Under the pieces are notes generated by a model. That model was not told where the DNA came from, ran no database searches, and was given only the letters and a program-made list of their open reading frames with translations. Below are positions 9,006-20,190 of a stretch of DNA of 64,000 bases, one piece after another (position 1 is the first letter of the stretch; every line of letters starts with the position of its first letter). Made by a program: the position numbers and the translations under genes. Source of the DNA: Symsagittifera roscoffensis (taxonomy: Eukaryota; Xenacoelomorpha; Acoela; Convolutidae); contig NC_087071.1 of the NCBI RefSeq assembly GCF_963678635.1, forward strand, positions 20,551,194 through 20,615,193. The letters run 5' to 3'.

Positions 9006-9027
9006 TAAATCACTTATTGCATAATTT

Positions 9028-9105
9028 GAGGCATTTATTATAGTGGTAAGGCGTTCACTCTGAAGTCGTCAGATCGTGTGTTCGATCCCGTGACATAGCA
9101 ATGAA
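9028..9105 (+). repeat. tRNA-like / SINE-head remnant
   Basis: TATAGTGGTAAGGCG resembles a pol III A box, and 9074 onward carries TGTTCGATCC, a perfect B box. An anticodon-like arm (CTCTG...CAGAT) lies between them, but the loop lacks the usual T33, so it is not a functional tRNA. Probably a tRNA-derived SINE or pseudogene. Confidence 0.4.
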
Positions 9106-9810
9106 AATGTGCGAGGACAAGCTCTCACTTAACCTCTATCTTTATGCCTACCAAAAAATTGGTAGGCTGGCAAATTGGTACCACCGCTGAAAATTAGGCT
9201 GGAAAATTGGTACCACGTGAAAAAAAAACTGCCTAGAGTCGCATGAAAAGACCTTTACTCAACAAAATAACTCATATGGAATGTGGGGAGATAATAGAAA
9301 TGGGCTATCATCGACAGGACTCTTAAGGCATACTGATAGCTCCTCTGCGATTCGCAGAAACCACACAAATAATATTGTTATTGAATGAGTTGAGTTGACA
9401 GTTGCTTTTTCTAAACTGAGCTGAAGTCCTCGACTTTCTGTCGCGGAACTCAGTGATTCCAGGGCAATCTCGGCTTTCCTGGTGGAAGTCATCAGTTGAT
9501 GGAGCCTTCCGGGAAGTCCAGGATATCCCTGGATACTTTAAGTGCCTGGCAAGAAGGTGACTCATGCAGCAATCCCTAAAAATTTATCAACGTCGAAAAC
9601 TATCTGTTGCTTCACACGCAAAGTTTCGTTGTCATAAAATCGGAAGTTTGCAGGTTCAGAAGATGACATCGTTTAACATAATTAATGGCTTCAGGGTTTG
9701 CATAAGCTGAAAAAGTGAAATCAGTTAAAAGTTTTCATCGGAATTAACTAAATTCCTTAAAATCGATGTCATTTCCAATAACTTAGACTAATTTTTTCCC
9801 TTAATTTCAG

Positions 9811-10131
9811 TAACATCACGGGATCCGCAACTGCTCAAAGTCGACGATATCGGCATAACCACCGCGTCGATCTGTTGGCTCGTCGGCTCAAACCCCATGC
9901 TACAAGACTTCCACCTGATCATAAACCCACTTGAAATAGAATACCCCGGCGGACCTTCAGAGCCGATGATTTACGACGCCGCCCGGGCTCTGAATTTGAG
10001 AGAGAAGGCCTGTTATGAAGTTAAAGAGCTACAAGGGGGCACAGAGTATACAGCTAGGTTGACATGGCGTGACTCGGTCTACAAACAGCAGTATTCGATT
10101 AGTAATGTCACTTTCAGAACAGAAGAGAATC
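9811..10131 (+). CDS. Adhesion GPCR exon: fibronectin type III domain
   Basis: A 321-base exon with acceptor ...TTAATTTCAG and donor C|GTAAG, phase 1 at both ends as is usual for shuffled extracellular modules. The 107 residues fit one FN3 fold: V-D-D-I-G-I-T-T-A-S-I-C-W in the B strand region, C-Y-E-V-K-E-L-Q-G-G-T-E-Y-T-A-R-L matching the FN3 'L-x-P-x-T-x-Y-x-x-x-L' signature, and S-N-V-T-F-R-T-E-E at the end. The last base joins the next exon to read E-N-P-C-N, running directly into the first EGF repeat. That phase match ties this exon to the EGF exons 5.5 kb downstream. Confidence 0.85.
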
Positions 10132-10217
10132 GTAAGTTCAGCTGAAAGTTTTCGATAAAATATTTAAAAATTTTTAAGCTACTTCAAAACAGTAGAAACA
10201 ATTATTTTCAACAAATG

Positions 10218-10249
10218 TTAACGCCCGTTAACGCCCGTTAACGCCCGTT
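10218..10249. repeat. 10-bp tandem repeat, three copies
   Basis: GTTAACGCCC is repeated three times in a row, a local GC-richer tract in an AT-rich intron. Confidence 0.85.
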
Positions 10250-11016
10250 TTTATCGCACAAGATGATCACCCAAATATATCTCAATGTTTTCTAGCTTCG
10301 CAAAACATCTTCAGTCTGTGCACGGCTAAGAGGCACTTAAAGAACCGTTTCAGGCCTAAGGCTGAAAAAATACTAAAGAATTTTCAAAAAATATATTCAA
10401 AAGTTAATACAAAGGTTCCCAAAACTGAAACATTTCAATTCTTTCCCATAAATTGAGCCACTTCAAAACGGTAAGTGATTTTTATAACACCATTTCATCA
10501 AAGTTTATTGAACAGAAAAACAATAGCATTCAGAATTCCTTAATTAAGTTTACGACAGCAATATGCCTTTTATTTGAAACCAATCGCACCACAAAAGCGG
10601 CAAATAGACATTTCAACGCGTCAGGGTTCTATCTGCAGGGCTTTTTGGTCGTAAAATATGAAAAAATGTAGATAAACTTTAATCGGTCAACCAACATATT
10701 TACTCGGAAAGGTTTTGTTGTAAAATCAGAAGGAATTTAGAAGTGATCAAACAGATAATTAGATTACATGGAATCAAAAACGATTAACTCGAGGCGTTTT
10801 GTTGCTGCTGTTTTGATTTTTAGCTTATTAGATACAAAAGGTTTTAAAATGGAGCTTAAACCTAATGAATGAAAGGTCAATTAGACAAAAAAAATTCATG
10901 CCGGAATGAAAAAAAAACATTTTTTTTTGTTAATACCAAATCATTAAAAGTTTTCAGGTTTTTTTTTAAAAAATTTTGCATTACAAAATTCAACCCTAGA
11001 GAAATTGGGCTTCCCC

Positions 11017-11057
11017 GGTTTGTTTTTCATGAAATAAAATTTTATGAAAAACAAACC
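11017..11057. repeat. Perfect 14-bp hairpin
   Basis: GGTTTGTTTTTCAT (11017-11030) is the exact reverse complement of 11044-11057, with a 13-base AT loop. Too short for a typical pre-miRNA; could be the core of a small foldback element. Confidence 0.7.
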
Positions 11058-13890
11058 TTTAATGAAATTTTGCTTTAATGAAAACTTTACTATACTACTC
11101 TCAATACTGCCAGCTAAAAATTAAAACGAAAAATTATCAAAGAGTAAAAACTTTGTTTGGGACAGCTAAAAACCTGCATCGAGCGCCCATGGGTCATAAT
11201 CGACTATATTGTCATTGTATAGTCATTACCTATGAAATTACAAATCAACCGGTTATATTCTATTAACAATGGATTACAATCTTATTAATTCTTAAGTCAA
11301 TATGATAAATTAAAATCCGTTTTAATGGATTATCTGGGAGATTATTAATGAAAATTATAATATTGCTTTAAGTTTATATCATTTTTTGTTTGGTGCTTCT
11401 GCTACAAATTAGTTTTCATAGTTTTTTTTGCATATTTAACATTTTAACTAGTTTTTATAAATTTATATTAGTTCTACTTTTTCAATTCTCAATTTATGGC
11501 ATTTTAACATTTATTTTTTTTTACCACAATCGCCATTCACCCAACGCCCTCGCCCACCCTCACGTTCAATTTCAGGGTCTAAGCTTAACGACTGTAATGA
11601 ACTATAACGTTTTTTTTTGTTTTTGTTTCGGAAGTCCTTAATAGTCGATGGTGGAAAAAGCGTTGTTCTTCAGAAAATGACCCAGCCATACACGTGGCTG
11701 GAAAAAACTATGGCGTTGGGTGCACTTTGTCCATGCTGTTTAAGTATATCAAAAAATTTTGCAATGGAACTACTGTGGCATTATTGTTAATCAAAAATTG
11801 ATTGTTCAAGTTAATAATTTTAATAAAAAGAAGACAATATCTCAATCTCGATAAAAACGGGTCTGAATATGTTCGTTTTTCAGAACAATTGACAAAGAAA
11901 TTTGTTTCAAAATTGTATTTCAGTCCAAGTTTTGTATTATGACCAATTTGCTGCAACGGTCAATTAGTAAATCCCTGAAAAATTAGTAGACCAAACTCAA
12001 AACAGAAGAAAAAATTGGTTGTTACAAAAAGTTTTGCTATAAAAAACGCGATTGAATTATTATGCTCTACTTTTTCTCAAATTGGCTATGTTTCGTTTGG
12101 CTTCAATGTTTGGAATGTTTTGAAAAGACGTATTTTTTTCTGAAATTTACTTGGTATATGTACCATTTTCTCAAAGAAACTTATTTCTTTGAATTTAAAT
12201 AAAATGTTCAAAGAAAGTGAACAAAAACAAGAGTTACCGCAAAATGAGCAAGACGAGCGTTTTGTTAGCTAACTCAAATTGCTCTATGAACACCATAGTT
12301 TTTTTTTCGCACTGCTTAGAGTAGTCGAAACAAAAAAGAGCAATTTTAGGCAGTGAGAATCTTATAAGAGTAAAATTTGTAAATGACGAGAGAAGAACTA
12401 CCTTATCTTATCAAGTTTTTCGATAATTTTTTTTGTAAAAAAAAAACATTTTAGATTCTAATGGTTGGTTCGAATACATTTTCAGGCATATCGAAAAGAA
12501 CATATTAATTGAAAAAGACTGAATTTTAAGATAAAAATGAGCACTATTTTGTGACACCTTTTAACAGCGAAGCAAAAATGGAATGTTAGACAAAATTGAC
12601 TCGTTTCTCAAATATTTGAATGGAGTTTATTTTTCTCTTTTTCATTAATGCATAGAATTGTCAGAATAGAATCCACTTACTGCAAATTTATTGACACTCT
12701 CATTTATTGTTTGTAAATTTTATCCTGTTGTCACGCTTAATTTGTTTTTGCTGCTCGCGTATATTCGTTAGTGTAGATGAAATCAAAATTTTTCTTTTAA
12801 AGGAAAATATGTTTCAATTCATCCAAAAACTTAAGAGAACCTTGCGGAACAAAAATTTTCCAATTTTTTTCAGCAAAACACTTTAATTAAGGATTATTAT
12901 ACGAAACCAAGATAAATTATTTGGTAAGGCTAGACTGCAATGATGAAATATTGAAAACATTGATTGACATTTTTTTCAAAAGATATATTTGACCACAACT
13001 TTTGAATTTTAAAAAAAGAATTTTGCTTTTAGAATACAGTCATTGCTTGACATTTTTGCTGCAAAAAAGCTTCGCGTAAAATAATCTGCTCATTGAGACA
13101 TTCAGTGTAACAAAATTTATAGAAAAAGTGTGTCAAACAATTGGGGGGTGCAATTTGTAAAAAGTTTTCCGACAAAATCTCTTTTCATCAAACTGGCATT
13201 AAGAAACGCAAACTTATTCCACAGATTTTAAAATATCGAAGTTCTAAAGTTCAATTTGAGGTAGTTTCTCTTGTCATAGGTTTCTCAAAACTTTTACTGC
13301 TGTCTTGTAGTTTTGGTAGTTTTTTGTAGCTTAGGTTTATAATTTCTCCCAACAGTTTACCAGATCTTGAACAGTCTTTAAAATGTTCTGGGAATGCTCG
13401 GAAAATCTATTTAGTCGACCTAGGAAACGATCGACAAAACTTGCGAAAAATTATTGAAAATCCGCTCCCCCCTCGAGATCAGCCCCTGTGTTGAAATGCG
13501 AGATAATTGCCATCGACCTTACTGAGCGTCCCTATAAAGATAAAGAAAACCTTATAAATTGTCTTTAAAATACTTTCTGGCCAAAGACGGGTCTGCTCTA
13601 AGGGCATTTTCTGAACAGAGAAAATCGTCTGCTGTAGATAATAAACTTGAAAAGTAATTATGAGTTGCATTTGAGCAAAAAAAAAAGCCGAACCTTGCCT
13701 GGGCAGTCAAAAGCAGGGCATCTAAGAAAACTTTTTATCAATTTAAAAAACCTTTTTTTACAAGAGTTTATCTCATTTTCATTCAATTTAAGTGGACGCA
13801 TGTAGTAAAACAATTACTTTGTCTCAACTTGGTCATCGTTTTCCTGTCAGAATAAACTCATTTTGTTTTTGTTTTGATTGATATTAACTT

Positions 13891-14838
13891 CCCGGGTTGA
13901 CCTCCATAGACCAAAAATGCTAATCATACAATTCCATAAACTAAGTCTATGAAAAAATACTAATCATACAAATTTCATACATTTTGCTAAAATGTTGTCG
14001 CGAATTTTCGAAAAAATTTTCTCTTGTTTTGGCATAAAATTCGGTGTATCGTACTATATAAAAAGAAAATTTTTTGTCAAAAAAAATGCTAATCATGCAA
14101 TTTCCATATATGGAAAATGTATGACCAGCATTTTTTTGACGGCGACGACAAAAATTTTTCAAAGCATTTTTGAAATTGCCCCCAAAAATTTTTTCGGTTT
14201 TTTTTCAATTGCAAATTGATGTGCGTGCTCGAACAAACAATTTTTGAAAAAAAAAATTTGCATGCAAAATTTAACTTTTTGTGTGTATAACGTAGTCTTA
14301 GGTATACTAATATTGGATTTTTTTCCTTTTCTCTTCATAACTTTTTTCAAAAACGTTTAAAACTTATCTTTCTTTTGAATGACATGTTTTTGTATGCCTT
14401 GATTAATGTCTGGTAATTTAAAAATTCAAATTTTAGAAATAATCATCTTCGAAAATATTTGCCAAAATTTAAAAGTTCGTTACTTTCGTTATATTATTTG
14501 TGTGAAACAGAGTTGAAACATTTCAGGCTGTTTCCAATGCAATTTTAATGCGAGACGGCCAAACCTTTGGTTACTGCGTTAGAGTAACCAAGGTGTATGT
14601 CAGTTGTGTTCGCTTACGAACACAATCAAACAATTTTGAGAAATTAAAATGTAAAAAATCAATATTTTTGGTTTATGGAAAAATGCTAGTTATACAATTT
14701 CCATATATGAAAAAATACTAATCATAGACCTTTCAAGCAATTCATGCAATCTGTACTTATGGAATTGCATGAAAAGTGTATGATTCGCCTTTTTCCATAT
14801 ATGAAAATTGTATGACTAGCATTTTTGGTCAACCCGGG
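13891..14838. mobile_element. CCCGGGTTGACC TIR element, copy 1 (948 bp)
   Basis: Starts CCCGGGTTGACC and ends GGTCAACCCGGG. Next to both ends, CAAAAATGCTAATCATACAA-like words form longer imperfect terminal inverted repeats, and similar words recur as subterminal repeats. Internal landmarks GAGTAACCAAGG, TTGTGTTCGCTTACGAACAC and TATAACGTAGTC recur in inverted order in the copy at 52309-53098. No transposase frame is present, so it is a non-autonomous DNA element. Target duplication is not clear. Confidence 0.8.
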
Positions 14839-15656
14839 TTATAAGTTCAAAGACTGAAAACAGAAACGAATCAATGTCTTTTACCGAGCCTATCTGCGCA
14901 AAAAGTCTGTTCAAATGGTTTTCTTCAAGAGTTTCTAAAGACTTTTGAAACTCAAATATAAGAGTGCCGAACTTTTTCAAGAGTAGACACTGCACGGGCT
15001 TGGAAGCAATAAACGGCGAGGTGAAGGCAACGAAACTCCTATGTTTACGTCAGAAAATTTTGCAAGCGAGTAATTACACGGCAATTAGTTAAGGTTTTAA
15101 AATATTTTATCTGTTTTACAGATGCAAACCTTGAGGAATTGATGAGAAAAAAGGAAACTAATTAATTTCCAAAGCTGTTAAGCTTAGGCCATTTTATTAC
15201 AGTTCTGAGGATAAGTGTTTTTTGTTACTTCAGCACTCGTCAACACCTTCTATTTTCAATAGGTTAACATTTAAGAAAAAAATAAATGAAAAATTTTTGT
15301 AAATTAGTTCGAGTTCTTAAAAAATTTTTTTAATTGTTACCACGTAAGTTTTTCATTTTCTTTGTTGCTATGTAAATTGCAAAATCGTAAAGGTTTTCAC
15401 TTAAATTAATGGTTTGCAGTAAACAACTCTTCTCGTCAAGTATTTGTAGATAACTAACACTCAGTGAGATTTTTTTGGAACAAGCTTTTGCTGAATTTTT
15501 TTTTGCTGAATTTCTTTCAGTCCGAGCTACTCCCAAATTGAAGAGCTTCTTTGAAACAGGAAATATAGATTGGAAATGCTTACATATCAATCGAGAGTTT
15601 TTTCGAAGATTATGTCAAATTTGAGTGCATAATTGTTCCATTGGTCTTTCTTTTAG

Positions 15657-16103
15657 CTTGCAATGCTTTCGGTTGCGTGTCCGGAAACTGTCAAATGGCT
15701 ATCAATGACGGAGGAAAAATAGACGTGTCCTGTGTTTGCTTTCTCGGCTATTATGGCCATCGATGTGAATTACACAACCCCTGTATCCTCGACCCTTGCG
15801 ATGATTTTCCTTGTTCCAACACGTCAACCAACACATACAATTGCATTTGTCCGAATGGTCGTGAAGTCGACAGCCCTGAAAAATGTCGGCATATTAAACC
15901 ATGTGACGAAGAACCTTGCGGCTTGAACGGAATTTGTAAGAATGAAAACTCGTTTGATTTCACGTGTCAATGTAATGACGGGTATTTTGGGTCAAGGTGT
16001 GAACGAATGAACCCATGCAACCAAGTTAATTGTCACAATGGCGGGAAATGCGTGAATGAGACGAATACGAATTTCCATTGCGACTGTGTTCAAGGTTTTA
16101 TGG
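15657..16103 (+). CDS. Adhesion GPCR exon: EGF-like repeats 1-3 and most of 4
   Basis: A 447-base exon, phase 1 at both ends, acceptor ...CTTTCTTTTAG and donor G|GTGAG. It encodes three EGF-like units and most of a fourth. Repeat 1 ends C-V-C-F-L-G-Y-Y-G-H-R-C-E. Repeat 2 ends atypically (C-I-C-P-N-G-R-E-V, then C without the usual Gly). Repeat 3 is canonical (C-G-L-N-G-I-C ... C-Q-C-N-D-G-Y-F-G-S-R-C-E). Repeat 4 breaks off at G-F-M-G, between its fifth and sixth cysteines. EGF repeats are disulfide-bonded extracellular modules that mediate adhesion. None shows a clear calcium-binding D-x-D/N-E signature. Confidence 0.92.
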
Positions 16104-16715
16104 GTGAGTTTACTTTTGAAATTTCCTTGACCTTGACCTCGTTCTATCTTTAAAATTACTTCATACCAAACTCGAGAAAGTTGGTAAGAATTGCATAACG
16201 TTTACTAAAACAGATTCGTTTATTATTCGTTGAACTGAATGATGATTTTTTGACCTTTTTGGACTTTTTTCTCCAGCTTATTTGCAATCGTAGCTTATTT
16301 GAATTTGACACCGTAATTCGCCAATTTGGTCCTGGCTTTGTCTATCAAACCCCAACAAAGGAACAGCCATTAGGTTTAAAATTTCAAAAGATTTACCAAA
16401 TATAGTCATTTTGGCCCTAATTAGAGGAAATAAAGAGGGAGGGTGTCTGGGGTTTGCTTTATACATTTATCTACTCCTTTTTGAATATACGCGGTGGGAT
16501 TTTTAATCACTTCTTAAGCAGACAAATCACCTAAATTGATTTGAACTAAAAAGACAAATATAGACTGAAGATGTATTTAGGATGCATTTATACCTGATCT
16601 TGAAAATTTATGAGTATTCATTATTTTAGGGCTCAAACCAATTCAATTGACAGATAAAAAAATTCAAGTACGCAATAAATCTTAACGAAAAATTTGTTCA
16701 CTGCATTGCTTTAAG
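16104..16715 (+). other. Intron (612 bp)
   Basis: No recognisable element seen. Confidence 0.8.
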
Positions 16716-16841
16716 GTCCTTTTTGCGACCAACGGAACCCCTGCGACCGGGATCACAACCCTTGTCAGAACAGTGGAAAGTGCATACCAGATAATTCCAA
16801 TCTACGAGGATTCATCTGTCAATGCGACCCTGGATTCTCTG
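16716..16841 (+). CDS. Adhesion GPCR exon: end of EGF 4 and most of EGF 5
   Basis: A 126-base exon, phase 1-1, acceptor ...GCTTTAAG, donor G|GTAAAC. It completes repeat 4 (P-F-C-D) and encodes repeat 5 up to C-Q-C-D-P-G-F-S-G. The intron again falls between cysteines 5 and 6 of an EGF, so this exon is one circularly permuted EGF unit. Confidence 0.9.
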
Positions 16842-17445
16842 GTAAACTTTTCACACGATATTAAAAAGATTTTAGTTTTTTTTTGGTTTCGCCAAAAATT
16901 TCAGCGGGCATCAAGCCAGGCCATATGATTAAAAAGAGACTTTTGACAGTTTTAGCCTAAATTATGAAGAAAAAGAAATATTTTGATGAGGAAATCACAT
17001 GGTTGCAGAAATATTTTAAGATTATCCTTACAAATACAAAATTATCCAGATATAATATCAAGGTTGCCAAGCGTATAAGCCCGCGTCTTTTTCTTAACCC
17101 CGAAATCAAACCCAGAATTAGATAAACTCAAATATTCTTAGGTTAATTAGTGAAGTTATCAATATTCACAAAACTTGAATCACGTGAACGCGAGTTTAAT
17201 TAATAAAAAAATTACGGCACCACGCAAACTTATACCAGGCCTCTGATGTCATTTAGTTTACTGGTAACCAAAGTCCTAAAAACACAAGTTTTTTATGTGT
17301 ATGAAATCATTTAAGAAGTATAACATTTGATCTCTGCTTTATTCTATTCTGAATTGTTCCTTAAAACCTTTCTTTGTTCCCATTTTAGTTTCGAACAAAT
17401 TGCCAATATTTATTTTTTTTACTTAAGCCCACTTGTGTTTCATAG
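16842..17445 (+). other. Intron (604 bp)
   Basis: AT-rich; nothing recognisable. Confidence 0.8.
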
Positions 17446-17575
17446 GCACTCTGTGTGAAGAGAATGACCCTTGTGCTTCTAATCCCTGTAAGCCTTTCGA
17501 GTGTGTGCCCCAGGATAACTCAGAGTTCATGTGCAAATGTCCCCCTCGCTACTATGGAAAAGTCTGTCAACACGA
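17446..17575 (+). CDS. Adhesion GPCR exon: end of EGF 5 and EGF 6
   Basis: A 130-base exon, phase 1 in and phase 2 out, acceptor ...GTGTTTCATAG, donor GA|GTAAG. It closes repeat 5 (T-L-C-E) and encodes repeat 6 (N-D-P-C-A-S-N-P-C-K ... C-K-C-P-P-R-Y-Y-G-K-V-C). The phase switch to 2 is matched by the next exon's acceptor nearly 6 kb away (reading H-E-D-L-C). Confidence 0.9.
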
Positions 17576-17984
17576 GTAAGTAACACTCTTCAGAGAATAA
17601 ATACAGAATTCAAGTGCAACTTGAAACACATATGTCCCCATGTAGCTATGGACATCTAGCGTTGAACGTTTTGTGTTTCAAATTGCAAATCCATATAGCT
17701 GAAATATGCCCGCAGCCGCAGTGCTGGCTAAATTTAGAACACTGTACCCTAAATCCACAAAAAGTTCACAGCGGAGTTCAAAAAGTTCAGCCCACAGTTC
17801 AAAAAAATTTGACCATCAGCTACAATTTTTACAAGAAAACTTTTTAAAAATTTGGTTGAATATTGTGGTCATTTCGTGGAATCCAAAACAAGTGAGAAAT
17901 GGATTGACAAAATTTCAACTTTAATAGTTTCAGAAGACTGTGATAACCAAATTGTTTTATTGTTATATCTCCTTTAAAAGTCAC

Positions 17985-18315
17985 AGTTTTTATCAGCAGA
18001 GGATTTAAGGAGGGGAGGGGTGGGCGCTTGCGCTGACTCAGGGATTCGACCCCCTGATTACCCAAAGGGTCCCTTCCTTAATACTATATAGGAACTCCTC
18101 TTATGGCCAGCTGACCGTAAAAGTTTTGTAAAGGCACCTTCAGCGCCAATGTAAACTATTTTGGAGTGCAGAGTGCGCGCCAAAAAAAGCAACTTTTCAG
18201 TCAAATGTGTCCAAAAAGTGCCTGAAAACGCATTTTTGGCCTGTTTTTCCAAAACAAATTGCTGCGGTGCAAAAATTTGGCCAAAACAGGGTCTTGTTAG
18301 TGGGATCAAGTTAAC
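17985..18315 (-). repeat. Family C repeat copy 2 (inverted)
   Basis: Carries the reverse complement of the family C landmarks, including CAGGGATTCGACCCCCTG, CCCAAAGGGTCCC and TTTGGCCAAAACAG, in reversed order. Confidence 0.7.
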
Positions 18316-19639
18316 ATGCTCCCTCCCAGACAGACTAATTTAAGCTCTTCCACCCCAGCCTTTAATTCCTATTAAATTTTCTAAGCGCTACCTGTAAAAT
18401 GCCTGATTCTGATTAGAGAATCAAATTAACACCCCCCCCCCCCCAACGGCTCTGGGGGAAATTTTAACTTGTCCTTATAATGATTTGGGAAAGCCGACAA
18501 GGTTTTAAAAATTTTTTGAAAATCTACCCCTCTTGAGAAAGTCCTCCCCTGGAAATCCGCCCCAGGTCCTTATAGTTTTTCTATAGAATTCACCTTTTTG
18601 GCCAAAATCGATAGCTTGCTTCTAATTTTTCCGAAAAAAGGTATATGCCGAGTATAGCTAGCATTTTTTTTTTCAGATGATCATAGTTTATAACCGCTAT
18701 AACCTCTACTGTAAAGAGCAAATCGTGCGCGCTCTTTGTGTTTGCATAGCGAAAAGTGCAAACAAAGCCATCTATTATTGATCCGATGATGTTGGATGGA
18801 GATTTTTCAAGTGTTGTTTTTCCTCACGATAGCAGATGCTCTATGCAAATTTCTAAAGAAGCTGAGTGATTTTTCGTAAAAAAAAGTCCATTTCAGCCGT
18901 GATTCCACTTGTAAAGAAAAACCCAGAAAAATTATCCTAGTTTCACAAAAACAATTTGAAAACTGTAACTTTCAGATTGCTCTGAAGCAAGAAATCACTA
19001 GTAAAAATTATTACACTTTATCTTTTAAAAGATCTATTAAATTTTTTTGTAGTGCACAAATATATTGATAACCTTAAGGGCAGCTAAACTTGATTATATA
19101 CGCTTGGCTTATTATAAAAACATGCAAAATTCGCAATGAAAACACTTTTTTGCTAATAGTCCATGTTAATAAAGACTACATCTTAGACATTTCCCTATAC
19201 GTTTTTAATTTTTAAAACAAGATGAACACCGTTCAATAGTTTCTATTTTAAAAACTAGAATCAAAAGACGCAAATATAGTTAATTTTTTAAATTTAGGAG
19301 TTTGTTTAGATTCTTCAGAGTTACACACGCACAAAAAAAGAACTCTAGACATTAGGTCACAAACTTTGAACTTAGAGCAATACCTGTTCATTTTTGAGAC
19401 TTTTGTAAACAATTTTTGCAAAGTATGTTACACAGACCGCTTTGCAAACAATGTTTCACTCACTTTTGGATCGCTAGGGAAGTATCAGAAATTGTTCAAT
19501 CACTGTTTGCTGTTTGCTGTTTTGTTGAAAAAACCAAACTCTGACAAAATTTCTGCTGTTTCCTTGGTGATAAGATTTGAAAAGGTTCTGAAATACTTAG
19601 CAAATTTAAAACAGTATTTAAATGAGAATTGAGGCTACA

Positions 19640-20190
19640 CTTTTTTTCGACAAATGAAAATGGGGATAAATTTTGTATTCGGGTGAGTTTTAGTGTTTTT
19701 TCTTTTTTTTCCATGCCAAATCAGATAACACAAATAACAATTGGAATGGAACGAATGTTATATCGTATAAAAGTGCTTGTAGTTTTTATTCAAAGGACCA
19801 TAAGAAACTCTGAATAAATTGTTCTCAGTGTCGAGAAAAACTCATTTGCAACTTTTGTTTCTATTTTTGAGCGAAGTACGTGAGCGAGCTGGATTTTTTG
19901 TTTTTTTTTTCAACCAAAAGCATTTACCACAAATAATCATATAATTGTGAAGAGTGAATTATCATGAAAAAAAAACCTTTTAGTCCTGAAGCGTTCAAGT
20001 AAAAATTTTCAAAAAATTCTCTGGTGTCGAGAAAAACAGGTTTTAATTTTATGGTTTTTTTAATTTGAAGAAAATAAAGCAAGCAAGCAGGCCTATTATA
20101 AAAAATTAGGCATGGAATTTATTTTTTTTTCAGCAAATTGGTTTTTTGAAATTTTATATTGCCATTTTGGATTAGAAAACCTCAATTAAA
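19640..20190 (+). repeat. Family B repeat copy 1
   Basis: Shares the ordered words TTTGTATTCGGGTG, a T-rich tract, ATAACACAAATAACAATTGG-like sequence, TCAGTGTCGAGAAAAAC and GAAAACCTCA with the copies near 48000 and, inverted, 57540 and 27380. Confidence 0.6.

Larger units (their letters stand above)
7367..9810 (+). other. Non-coding stretch upstream of the first recognised receptor exon
   Basis: The first receptor exon starts in phase 1, so earlier exons exist and this stretch is probably the intron before it. It contains a family C repeat (8690-9005) and a tRNA-like remnant (9028-9105). It also holds a less AT-rich stretch at 9240-9660 in which I see no convincing exon. A possible small exon after the AG at 8303 (open to a TAA at 8424) is mentioned under findings. 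Confidence 0.5.
10132..15656 (+). other. Intron (5.5 kb)
   Basis: AT-rich with many homopolymer runs. It contains a 10-bp tandem repeat (10218-10249), a small perfect hairpin (11017-11057), the first CCCGGGTTGACC TIR element (13891-14838) and a fragment like family C near 13380-13490. I see no further exon. Confidence 0.7.

Noticed and set aside
9028-9105. Functional tRNA gene
   Set aside because: Good B box, but the anticodon loop lacks T33 and the acceptor stem does not pair; called a remnant instead.
13992-14219. Overlapping frames on both strands inside the TIR element
   Set aside because: AT-rich low-complexity sequence in a non-autonomous element; no transposase motifs.
15751-15963. 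Minus-strand 70-codon frame opposite the EGF exon
   Set aside because: Shadow of the plus-strand EGF repeats, which have the full cysteine pattern and splice sites.
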